64,000 nt of DNA, taken from the NCBI RefSeq assembly GCF_002009175.1, contig NZ_CP018047.1:2232001-2296000 (forward strand), given 5' to 3'. Position numbers and translations under genes: made by a program. This stretch comes from Streptomyces niveus (lineage in GTDB: Bacteria > Actinomycetota > Actinomycetes > Streptomycetales > Streptomycetaceae). The notes beneath the pieces were generated by a model, which was not told the DNA's origin, searched no databases, and was given only the letters and a program-made list of their open reading frames with translations. Shown piece by piece: positions 8,740-16,299 of this stretch (positions are counted from its first letter, which is position 1; each line of letters starts with the position of its first letter).

Positions 8740-9591
8740 ATGGATGGATGGACTCTCGACCGCACGTTCAACAGCTCCTCCGGTGAGGTCCGGTGGGCCG
8801 TCCTCGGGCCCGAAGAGTCTGTTGAGCTAGTCGACGGGCCGCCGGTCGTGCTGCTGCACGGGACGGCCTTCTCGTCGTACGTGTGGCGGGGCGTCGCGCG
8901 GGCCCTCGCGGGGCGGCACCGGGTGTACGTGTGGGACATGCCCGGATTCGGCGCGTCGGAGATGCGGCAGGGGCAGGACGTGTCGCTGGACGCGCAGGCG
9001 AGGGTCTTCGGCGAACTGCTGGCGCACTGGGGGCTGGAGCGGCCCGCCGTCGTCGCGCACGACTTCGGGGGGTGCGTCGCCCTGCGCGCGACGCTGCTGC
9101 ACGGCGCGGTGTACGAACGGCTGGCCCTCGTGGATCCCGTGGCGCTCGCGCCGTGGGGCTCGCCCACGTACCGGCTGCTCGGCGAACACGGCGACGTCTT
9201 CTCGCGGTTGCCCGCCGGCCTGCACCGCGCGCTCCTGCGGGAGTACGTTGGCTCGGCCAGCCACCCCGGCCTGCGCGCCGACATCCTGGACGCGCTGGTG
9301 GAGCCGTGGTGCACGGAGGAGGGGCGGGCCGCGTTCTACCGACAGATCGCGCAGAACGACCAGCGTTTCACGGACGAGATCGAGGGCCGTTACGGCGAGT
9401 TGGACCTGCCGGTGCTGATCTGCTGGGGCGAGGAGGACACCTGGATCCCGCCGGCGAAGGGCCGGCAGCTCGCCGGGCTGATCCCCGGTGCCGAGCTGCG
9501 TCCGGTCGCGGGCGCGGGCCATCTCGTACAGGAGGACGCCCCCGCCGAACTCACCCTGGCGCTGGGCGACTTCCTCCGTACAGCTCCATGA
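8740..9591 (+). CDS. alpha/beta hydrolase with Asp nucleophile (haloalkane dehalogenase/epoxide hydrolase type)
   Basis: A 283-residue cytosolic hydrolase. The oxyanion motif HGTAFSSYVW is at 40-49 and DMPGFGAS at 66-73. The nucleophile elbow reads VAHDFGG with Asp108 where esterases have Ser. A cap domain spans about 130-215, WGEEDTWIP supplies the acid, and GAGHLVQED carries catalytic His261. An Asp nucleophile is typical of haloalkane or fluoroacetate dehalogenases and epoxide hydrolases, but the substrate cannot be inferred. I prefer ATG 8740 because TAGCCT lies 7 nt upstream, as in leaderless Streptomyces promoters; ATG 8710 in the same frame would add 10 residues. Confidence 0.8.
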   Translation: MDGWTLDRTFNSSSGEVRWAVLGPEESVELVDGPPVVLLHGTAFSSYVWRGVARALAGRHRVYVWDMPGFGASEMRQGQDVSLDAQARVFGELLAHWGLERPAVVAHDFGGCVALRATLLHGAVYERLALVDPVALAPWGSPTYRLLGEHGDVFSRLPAGLHRALLREYVGSASHPGLRADILDALVEPWCTEEGRAAFYRQIAQNDQRFTDEIEGRYGELDLPVLICWGEEDTWIPPAKGRQLAGLIPGAELRPVAGAGHLVQEDAPAELTLALGDFLRTAP

Positions 9592-9626
9592 CCGCGGCGA
9601 CGGCCCCGCGCGCACGCGGCGCCAGG

Positions 9627-10493
9627 TCACCGCGCCCCGGGCACCCTGGCTTCCCTTGGTGCCCTGGCCAGTTGGCGGGACTGGGCGACCAGCCGGTCCG
9701 CGCTGTCCCAGACGTCGGCGTCCTCCTCCAGATAGCCGCCCGCCAGGTTCCGCGTGGTCACGAAGACCCGCAGCGGTCCGGGCGCAGGGCGGCACCGGAT
9801 GTGCGTGGTCAGTTCGACCGTCGGGGTCCAGCCGGTGAGCCCGAGGTCGAAGGCGGTCGGCGGGAACGCGTCGACCGTCAGCAGCAGGGAGAGCGGGTCG
9901 GGCTCGCGCGGGTCGGCCAGCGAGAACCAGCCGCGCACCTCGCCCTTACCCGACGGCTCGCCTACCGCCCAGCCGGTGGTCTCGGGATCCAGCTTGACCA
10001 CCACGCGCCGGGTGAAGCCGGAGTCGGCGGGGAAGGCGGCCGGGCCGTCCTCCGTACCCAGGCACTCCTCGGCGGGCGGCAGTGTGGGCGGCTTCACGGA
10101 GGTGCGGACGTCGTCGCTGAGGGTGTCCAGCGCGCCGTACGCCGCGAGGACCCGGACGCGTTCGACCTCCGTGCCGTCGGGCTCGTACTGGAAGAGCGAC
10201 GCCTGGCCGGTGGCGAGGGTGCGCCCGCCGCGTACGGTCTCGGTGCGCACGACGGCCGGGCCGGGCCTCGACGGGGTCAGGTAGTGGGCGGTGACCGTGA
10301 ACGGATCGGGGTGCGGCAGCGCGTCGCTCAGGGCGCGCCCGACGATCGCCAGCAGATAGCCGCCGTTGACGGCGGAGAGGATCGCCCAGCCCTCGGAGAG
10401 GTCCGCGTCGTAGACGCCCGGTTCGCGAAGGGTGACGGAGGTGTCGCGGTCGAACTCGTTGTCCGCGGTGGGTGTCTGCGCTGCCTGTGCCAT
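9627..10493 (-). CDS. TesB-like acyl-CoA thioesterase family protein
   Basis: A 288-residue predicted double-hotdog thioesterase releasing fatty acids from acyl-CoA. The first hotdog contains EGWAILSAVNGGYLLAIVGRAL (the NGG motif before the central helix) and PDPFTVTAHYLTPSRPGPA. The second hotdog includes DPLSLLLTVDAFPPTAFDLG and TVELTTHIRC, ending YLEEDADVWDSADRLVAQSRQLA. ATG 10493 is used because it gives the usual short leader; GTG/ATG codons a few residues upstream lack an RBS. It lies 38 bp downstream of the TRIC-type gene on the same strand and may be co-transcribed. The actual acyl chain length is unknown. Confidence 0.8.
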   Translation of the reverse strand: MAQAAQTPTADNEFDRDTSVTLREPGVYDADLSEGWAILSAVNGGYLLAIVGRALSDALPHPDPFTVTAHYLTPSRPGPAVVRTETVRGGRTLATGQASLFQYEPDGTEVERVRVLAAYGALDTLSDDVRTSVKPPTLPPAEECLGTEDGPAAFPADSGFTRRVVVKLDPETTGWAVGEPSGKGEVRGWFSLADPREPDPLSLLLTVDAFPPTAFDLGLTGWTPTVELTTHIRCRPAPGPLRVFVTTRNLAGGYLEEDADVWDSADRLVAQSRQLARAPREARVPGAR

Positions 10494-10531
10494 GGGAAGC
10501 ACGGTACAACAATGCATTACTGAGCGGTAGC

Positions 10532-11206
10532 TTATATTTTCGGTCCCGGTGGCTCCTCGGCCGCCGTCGAACGGCGGTTGTACGCGCGCGGCGCCCGCCA
10601 GTGGAAGCGCATCGCGAGCAGCCGCAGCACGAACGCGGTGACGACGGCGAGCACGCTCGTCAGCCCGTTCAGCGCGTCGAAACGGATGCAGACGACGACC
10701 ATCGTCGCCCCGACGATCGCGGGGACGGCGTACAGGTCACGGTCCCAGCGCAGCAGCGACGGCACCTCGTTGGCGAGCACGTCACGCAGGACACCGCCGC
10801 CCGCCGCCGTGGCGAGCCCGAGCGCGGCGGACGCGGTGAGGCCGAGCCCGTACTCGTGCGCCTTCACGGTGCCGGTCACACAGAACAGCCCGAGCCCCGC
10901 CGCGTCGAAGACGTTGACCGCGCCTTGAATGCGCTCGACATGCGGGTGCAGGAAGAACACCAGGACGGTCGCCACCAGCGGCATGGTGAAGTACCCGAGA
11001 TCGGTGAACGCCGCCGGCGGTACGGCTCCGATGATCAGGTCCCGGATCAGCCCGCCGCCGAGCCCGGTGACCTCGGCGAGCACCGCCATGCCGAAGACGT
11101 CGAAGTTCTTGCGGACGGCGAGCAGCGCGCCGGAGATCGCGAAGACGAAGATGCCGGCGAGGTCGAGCGAGTGCTGGACGGAGGGGCTGAACAGTTCCTG
11201 GAACAC
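10532..11206 (-). CDS. trimeric intracellular cation (TRIC) channel family protein, formerly UPF0126
   Basis: A 224-residue integral membrane protein with seven predicted helices. It carries the duplicated family motif: FAISGALLAVRKNFDVFGM with GLGGGLIRDLI in the first repeat, and FCVTGTVKAHEYG with ATAAGGGVLRDVLAN in the second. These GGG-x-x-R-D motifs line the pore in TRIC homologues. Prokaryotic members conduct K+/Na+ or may transport small organic substrates; which applies here is unknown. It starts ATG 11206 and is divergent from the unknown gene at 11324. Confidence 0.9.
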   Translation of the reverse strand: MFQELFSPSVQHSLDLAGIFVFAISGALLAVRKNFDVFGMAVLAEVTGLGGGLIRDLIIGAVPPAAFTDLGYFTMPLVATVLVFFLHPHVERIQGAVNVFDAAGLGLFCVTGTVKAHEYGLGLTASAALGLATAAGGGVLRDVLANEVPSLLRWDRDLYAVPAIVGATMVVVCIRFDALNGLTSVLAVVTAFVLRLLAMRFHWRAPRAYNRRSTAAEEPPGPKI

Positions 11207-11323
11207 CAGACAGTTCTACCTGGGGCGGGTGAACACCGGACAGCCGCCCGCGTGGGCGGCTTTCTCGCACGAGCTCCCGCCCTCCCCCAGTACATTCGGA
11301 CCCGGCGACCGGAGGGGGAGTCC

Positions 11324-11893
11324 ATGTCGGACGGAAGTCGGTTCCGGGCAAGCGGGTGGCGCGGGCGAGAGGTTGAGATACCGCGACCCGGCCCGGAGCA
11401 GGGGCCGGTCCCGTTGGAGTTCACCGGAGGGCTGACCACTTCGTTCGAGGTGGTCGCGGTGCGGCGGTCGACGACGCGCAAGGAGTACGGCGGGAAGCTG
11501 CTGCACGCGTATGGGCCCGGCGCACACAGAGTGCTGCTGCCCGGCGGTTACGACCGGGTGGAGGTGACCCGGGTGAAGCCGAGGCCGAGCTCGGGGACCG
11601 GCTTCTCCCGGTGGCGTCTGCGAACGGTGGAGGCCGCTGAACTGCCCGCGCTCGCGGACTCGGGCACCATGTCCGGCAGGAACGAGGACCTTGTGTACTT
11701 CGAGGGCCACGCACGCGTGTCGTACGCCTGGCTGGGCGCCACCGAACACGGTGAACTGCACTTCACGTCCGCCTCCGGAGGCACGGCCCGCAGACTCACG
11801 CGGCAGGGCGACATCCGGGGTGAGGTCACCGTCCCGGGCAGCGGTTTCCTCGCGATCTCCACCTGGGGCAAGTGGACGCTGGAGAGGCGGTAG
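11324..11893 (+). CDS. hypothetical protein, 189 residues
   Basis: The start ATG 11324 has an excellent RBS (GGAGGGGGAG). No family is recognised. The protein is soluble, beta-rich by appearance, with no signal or membrane segment. It alternates hydrophobic strands (TTSFEVVAVRR, KLLHAYGPGAHRVLLPGGYDRVEVTRV, DLVYFEGHARVSYAWLG) with basic loops and ends ISTWGKWTLERR. Codon usage matches its neighbours, so it is very likely real. It is convergent with the oligopeptide ABC operon, from which a strong bidirectional hairpin separates it. Confidence 0.7.
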   Translation: MSDGSRFRASGWRGREVEIPRPGPEQGPVPLEFTGGLTTSFEVVAVRRSTTRKEYGGKLLHAYGPGAHRVLLPGGYDRVEVTRVKPRPSSGTGFSRWRLRTVEAAELPALADSGTMSGRNEDLVYFEGHARVSYAWLGATEHGELHFTSASGGTARRLTRQGDIRGEVTVPGSGFLAISTWGKWTLERR

Positions 11894-11932
11894 CGGACAG
11901 GCTCGGCCCGCCCTTGCGTGAACACGGGCGCG

Positions 11933-11978
11933 GGCGACGGGGCGGCCGGGGCGGGCTCGCCCCGGCCGCCCCGTCGCC
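11933..11978. terminator. bidirectional hairpin terminator
   Basis: A 21-bp perfect GC inverted repeat (11933-11953 / 11958-11978) with a 4-nt loop sits between convergent genes ending at 11893 (+) and 12000 (-). Confidence 0.8.
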
Positions 11979-11999
11979 CTGTCGCCCTGTCGGCCCGGC

Positions 12000-13061
12000 T
12001 CAGACGGGTTCCGACACCGTCCCCGTCTCCGTCACCGCCGCGATCCCCGTCGCCCTCGTCCGCTCCACCGTCCCCGCCTCGATCTCCGCCGCGAAGTGGC
12101 ACGCCACCCGGTGGCCGTCGCCCAGAACCGTCAGCTCCGGGCGCTCCGTCGCGCACCGCGTCTCCTGCTTCCACGGGCAGCGCGTGTGGAAGCGGCAGCC
12201 GGCCGGCGGCGCCGCCGGGGAGGGGAGGTCGCCGCGGAGCAGGATCCGTTCGCGTTTGTCCTCCACCTCCGGGTCGGGCACCGGCACCGCCGACATCAGC
12301 GCCTTCGTGTACGGGTGCCTCGGCTCGGCGTACAGCGCGTCGCTCGGGGCCTCCTCGACCAGCGAGCCCAGATACATGACCCCGATGACGTCCGAGATGT
12401 GGCGGACCACGGCCAGGTCGTGGGCGATGACGAGATACGTCAGGCCCTTGGACTCCTGAAGCTCCTCAAGAAGGTTGATCACCTGCGCCTGGATGGAGAC
12501 GTCGAGCGCGGAGACCGGCTCGTCGCAGATGATCACGTCCGGTTCCAGGACGAGCGCCCGCGCGATGCCGATGCGCTGGCGCTGGCCGCCGGAGAACTCG
12601 TGCGGGTAGCGGGAGAGCGCGTTGGTCGGCAGGCCGACCTCGGCGAGGATCTTCTTGATCCGCTCTCGGCGCTCCTCCTGGTCGGCGCCGATGCCGTGCG
12701 CCGCCATGCCCTCGGAGAGGATCGACTCGATGTTCTGCCGGGGGTTGAGGCTGCCGAGCGGGTCCTGGAAGACCATCTGGAGGCGGTGCCGGATCTTGCG
12801 CATCTCCTCCTCGGGCAGCTTCGCCAGATCCGTGCCGTCGAAGACGACCTCGCCCTCGGTGATGTCGACGAGGCGCAGGACGGCGCGGCCGAGGGTGGTC
12901 TTGCCGCAGCCCGACTCCCCCACCAGGCCGTACGTCTGACCCGCCTCGACCTTCAGCGAGATACCGTCGACGGCGTACACATGACCGACGGTACGGTCGA
13001 AGAAGACGCCCCTCTTGACGGGGAAGTGGACCTTCACGCCGTCCAGTTCGAGCAGACTCAT
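12000..13061 (-). CDS. oligopeptide ABC transporter ATP-binding protein (DppF/OppF type)
   Basis: A 353-residue ATPase, last gene of the five-gene peptide importer. Walker A is GESGCGKTT (about 47-55), the Q-loop VFQDPLGSLNPR, the signature FSGGQRQR, Walker B VIICDEPVSALD and the H-loop IAHD. The C-terminus carries the oligopeptide-specific domain with a Cys-rich cluster (CRFHTRCPWKQETRC), which in Opp/Dpp ATPases can bind an Fe-S cluster. The start ATG 13061 overlaps the stop of the preceding ATPase gene by 4 bp, so translation is coupled. Confidence 0.93.
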   Translation of the reverse strand: MSLLELDGVKVHFPVKRGVFFDRTVGHVYAVDGISLKVEAGQTYGLVGESGCGKTTLGRAVLRLVDITEGEVVFDGTDLAKLPEEEMRKIRHRLQMVFQDPLGSLNPRQNIESILSEGMAAHGIGADQEERRERIKKILAEVGLPTNALSRYPHEFSGGQRQRIGIARALVLEPDVIICDEPVSALDVSIQAQVINLLEELQESKGLTYLVIAHDLAVVRHISDVIGVMYLGSLVEEAPSDALYAEPRHPYTKALMSAVPVPDPEVEDKRERILLRGDLPSPAAPPAGCRFHTRCPWKQETRCATERPELTVLGDGHRVACHFAAEIEAGTVERTRATGIAAVTETGTVSEPV

Positions 13062-14155
13062 GAGGAGACCTCCGCCGTGGGTTCGGCCGGACCGGCCGGC
13101 TCGGTCGGTTCGACCGCGTCAGCCGCGTCGGCCGCCTCGGCCCCGGGCACCGCGTCCGCGGAATCCGCCGGCAGGACCGGGTTGACGCAGCGCACCTGGT
13201 GGCCGGGCGCACGCGGTTCGGTGAGTTCCGGGGTGCCCGTCAGGCACTCCATCGTGTAGAAGTCGCACCGCGGCGCGAACGCGCAGCCGTCGGCCCACGC
13301 GATCTTGTCGTTGATCGAGCCGCGGATCGGCCTGAGCGGCTCGCCGCGCGGTGCGTCGAGGCGCGGGATGGAGCCGAGCAGGCCGTGCGCGTACGGATGG
13401 GTGGGGTGCGCGAACAGTTCGCGGCGGCCGGCCGTCTCCACCGCGCGCCCCGCGTAGAGCACGTTCACCTGGTCGCACAGCCCGGCGACGACACCCAGGT
13501 CATGAGTGATCATCAGGAGCGCCGTGCCCTCCTGGTCCACCAACTCCTTGAGGAGTTCGAGGATCTGGGCCTGGATGGTGACGTCGAGCGCCGTCGTCGG
13601 CTCGTCCGCGATCAGCAGGCGCGGCGCGCACGCGACCGCCATGGCGATGAGCGCGCGCTGCCGCATTCCGCCGGAGAGCTGGTGCGGGTACTCCTTGAGC
13701 CGCCTGTTCGGGTCGGGGATGCCGACGCGGTCGAGCAGCGTGGCGGCCTCCTTGCGGGCGGCCTCGCCCTTCAGTCCCCGGTGGCGGCTCAGGATCTCGG
13801 TGACCTGGATACCGATGGGGACGACCGGGTTGAGCGAGGAGAGCGGGTCCTGGAAGATCATCGCCATCCGGCTGCCGCGCAGGTCGCGGATCTTCTTCTC
13901 GTCCATGGACAGCAGGTCCGCGCCGTCGTACTCGGCGCGCCCGCCGACGCTCACCCCCTTGCGCGGGAGCAGACCCATCAGGGCGAGCGCGGTCACGGAC
14001 TTGCCGCAGCCCGACTCGCCCACCAGGCCGACGACCTGGCCCTCGGCGACGTCGAAGGAGACGCCGTCGACGGCCCTGGTGTCGCGCCCCGCGCCCCGGC
14101 CAGTCGCGTGCCCGGCAAAGGTGACCGACAGTGCGTCAACTGAGAGAAGTGACAT
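13058..14155 (-). CDS. oligopeptide ABC transporter ATP-binding protein (DppD/OppD type)
   Basis: A 365-residue ATPase that pairs with the product of the next gene to power peptide import. Walker A is GESGCGKSVT, the Q-loop IFQDPLSSLNP, the signature LSGGMRQR, Walker B LLIADEPTTALD and the H-loop ITHD. The C-terminal oligopeptide domain has CAFAPRCDFYTMEC. After about residue 320 there is an Ala/Glu/Pro-rich tail of about 40 residues that is not part of the family and probably disordered. It lies 6 bp after the permease stop. Confidence 0.93.
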   Translation of the reverse strand: MSLLSVDALSVTFAGHATGRGAGRDTRAVDGVSFDVAEGQVVGLVGESGCGKSVTALALMGLLPRKGVSVGGRAEYDGADLLSMDEKKIRDLRGSRMAMIFQDPLSSLNPVVPIGIQVTEILSRHRGLKGEAARKEAATLLDRVGIPDPNRRLKEYPHQLSGGMRQRALIAMAVACAPRLLIADEPTTALDVTIQAQILELLKELVDQEGTALLMITHDLGVVAGLCDQVNVLYAGRAVETAGRRELFAHPTHPYAHGLLGSIPRLDAPRGEPLRPIRGSINDKIAWADGCAFAPRCDFYTMECLTGTPELTEPRAPGHQVRCVNPVLPADSADAVPGAEAADAADAVEPTEPAGPAEPTAEVSS

Positions 14156-14161
14156 GGGACT

Positions 14162-15133
14162 TCAGCCTCGCAGCTTCGGATCGAGAGCTTCCCGCATCGC
14201 CTCACCGAGCAGCGTGAAGCCGAGGGCGGTGATGATGATCCCGACCGCCGGATAGACCGACATCATCGGCGCGTTGTCGAAGAAGCGCTGTGCCTGTGAC
14301 AGCATCACGCCCCACTCAGGGATCGCCGGATCCGGACTGCCGAGGCCCAGGTAGGACAGGGCGGCGGCCTCGATGATCGCGGTGGCGAGGCTGAGCGTCG
14401 CCTGGACGATCACCGGGCTGAGCGAGTTGGGCAGGATCTGTGTGAGGACGATACGGCGCTTGCGGATGCCGACCGCCTTGGCGGCCAGCACATAGTCCGA
14501 GTTGCCCTGCGCGAGCATCGAGCCACGCAGCAGCCGTGCGAACACCGGCACTTGGACCACGCCCACCGCGATCATCACCGTGGTCAGCGACTGGCCGAGC
14601 ACGGCGGCGACGGAGACCGCCAGCAGCAGCGAGGGCAGCGCCAGCATCATGTCGGTGACGCGCATGATGACGGTGTCCACGCGCTTGCCGGCCTCGCCGC
14701 CGAGCGTCGCCGCCGCGCCGGACACGGCGCCGACGATCGCACCGGCCACCAGACCGATGAGCATCGACACGACGCCGACGAGCAGCGTCTGGCGGGCACC
14801 GACGAGCATCCGGGAGAACTCGTCGCGGCCCAGGTGGTCCAGGCCGAACCAGTTCTCGCCGCGCGGTCCGACGAAGCGTCCCTGGTTGGGGAAGACCTCG
14901 CCGCGCCAGTCCTGCGCGGTGGGGCTGTACGGGGCGAGCCACGGGCCGACGATCGCGATCAGCACGAACAGGCCGATGACGACGCCGCCGATGATCGCGG
15001 TCTTGCTGGTGCGCAGCCGCCGGAAGGCCTCGCGCCACAGCCCGGCGCCCGAGGTGGCCTCGGTCCGCTCGGTGAGCTGCGCGAGCCGGTCGATCTTGTC
15101 GGCCTTCTTCGTCATGTTCGGGATGGCGTTCAC
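14162..15133 (-). CDS. oligopeptide ABC transporter permease (DppC/OppC type)
   Basis: A 323-residue inner-membrane permease with an N-terminal OppC_N segment (about 25-80, including TSKTAIIGGVVIGLFVLIAI) and a BPD_transp_1 domain of six helices. The EAA-loop-like segment is AAKAVGIRKRRIVLTQILPN, which docks on the ATPases. The C-terminus GLTLLGE/LREALDPKLRG is characteristic. The ATG at 15133 directly follows the stop of the other permease (gap of one base), so the two are coupled and form the heterodimeric channel. Confidence 0.93.
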   Translation of the reverse strand: MNAIPNMTKKADKIDRLAQLTERTEATSGAGLWREAFRRLRTSKTAIIGGVVIGLFVLIAIVGPWLAPYSPTAQDWRGEVFPNQGRFVGPRGENWFGLDHLGRDEFSRMLVGARQTLLVGVVSMLIGLVAGAIVGAVSGAAATLGGEAGKRVDTVIMRVTDMMLALPSLLLAVSVAAVLGQSLTTVMIAVGVVQVPVFARLLRGSMLAQGNSDYVLAAKAVGIRKRRIVLTQILPNSLSPVIVQATLSLATAIIEAAALSYLGLGSPDPAIPEWGVMLSQAQRFFDNAPMMSVYPAVGIIITALGFTLLGEAMREALDPKLRG

Positions 15134-15134
15134 G

Positions 15135-16139
15135 TCAGTGCACCCGCACTCTCGGGTCGATGAGGCTGTACGCCACGTCGACCAGCAGATTGATCAGGAC
15201 GTACACCAGCGCGATGAAGAGGATGAACCCGACGAGCACGGGGTAGTCGCGGGCGTCGATCGAGGTACGGATGAACTGCCCGATCCCGCCGAAGCTGAAG
15301 ACCGACTCGGTGAGGACGGCGCCGGACAGCAGGCTGCCGGTCAGCAGACCGACGGCGGTGATCACCGGCAGCAGCGCGTTGCGCAGGACGTGCCGGCCGC
15401 GTACGACACGCTTCTCCAGGCCCTTGGACTCGGCCGTACGTACGTAGTCCTCACCCAGCACTTCGAGCACGCTGGCCCGGGTCATCCGCACGATGACGGC
15501 GAGCGGGATGGAGGCGAGCGCGACGGCGGGCAGCACCAGATGCATGATCGCGTCCCAGGACGCGTCGAACTCGCCGGTCAGCAGACCGTCCAGGACGGCG
15601 AATCCGGTGATCTTCGTCGCGTCGATGCCGGTCGACAGCCGGCCGAAGCTCGGGAAGATCCCGAGGTTGACGGCGAAGAGCCCCTTGAGGAGCAGCGCCA
15701 GGAAGAAGACCGGGATACAGATGCCGAGCAGCGAGCCCGAGACCGCGGTCACGTCCAGCCAGCTGCCGCGGCGCCGCGCGGCGAAGTAGCCCAGCGGGAC
15801 GCCGATCACGACCGCGATGAGTATCGCGGCGACGCTGAGTTCGACGGTCGCCGGGAAGCGCAGGGTGAATTCCTCCCACACCGGCTGGCCGGTCTGTGTG
15901 GAGGTACCGAGGTCCAGTTCGAAGATCCGTTTGATGAACCGCCAGTACTGGACCCAGACCGGCTCGTCGAGCCCCAGCGCCCGGTTGATCCGGGCCACTT
16001 CGGCGTCGGTCGCCCGCTCGCCCAGGATCGCCGAAGCGGGTCCGCCGGGCAGCCGGTTCAGCCACAGGAAGAGCAGAACCGACAGACCGAGCAGGGTGGG
16101 TATCAGCTGTAGCAGTCGTCGTGCGACGAGTCGCAGCAC
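15135..16139 (-). CDS. oligopeptide ABC transporter permease (DppB/OppB type)
   Basis: A 334-residue inner-membrane permease. The first helix starts almost at once (MLRLVARRLLQLIPTLLGLS), followed by the OppB periplasmic region with PGGPA and six further helices. The coupling loop reads YVRTAESKGLEKRVVRGRHVLRNALLP, and the C-terminus ends LIDPRVRVH. It is separated from the substrate-binding gene by 160 bp holding a strong hairpin, which probably gives higher SBP than permease levels. Confidence 0.93.
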   Translation of the reverse strand: MLRLVARRLLQLIPTLLGLSVLLFLWLNRLPGGPASAILGERATDAEVARINRALGLDEPVWVQYWRFIKRIFELDLGTSTQTGQPVWEEFTLRFPATVELSVAAILIAVVIGVPLGYFAARRRGSWLDVTAVSGSLLGICIPVFFLALLLKGLFAVNLGIFPSFGRLSTGIDATKITGFAVLDGLLTGEFDASWDAIMHLVLPAVALASIPLAVIVRMTRASVLEVLGEDYVRTAESKGLEKRVVRGRHVLRNALLPVITAVGLLTGSLLSGAVLTESVFSFGGIGQFIRTSIDARDYPVLVGFILFIALVYVLINLLVDVAYSLIDPRVRVH

Positions 16140-16239
16140 CCCGCTTGCCCCTTTCTCATTGCGTACTCCTGGCGTCGTTCATCTGTGTTCGTCAGTCTGT
16201 TTCAGGTCGTCCGTGTGCGGGACGGGCCGTCAGCGAGAC

Positions 16240-16283
16240 GGGTCCGCCCGGTCGCGGGACGTGCTCCGCGACCGGGCGGACCC
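16240..16283 (-). terminator. intercistronic hairpin between SBP and permease genes
   Basis: A perfect 18-bp inverted repeat, 16240-16257 / 16266-16283, with an 8-nt loop, 17 nt after the SBP stop codon. It could be a partial terminator or an mRNA 3' stabiliser that enriches the SBP transcript over the permease/ATPase part of the operon. Confidence 0.7.
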
Positions 16284-16299
16284 GGCGTGCACGCTGTCC

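Noticed and set aside
10519..10530. TACTGAGCGGTA as TetR-type operator between the thioesterase and TRIC genes
   Set aside because: Only the outer three bases are symmetric; too imperfect and overlapping the TRIC stop codon.
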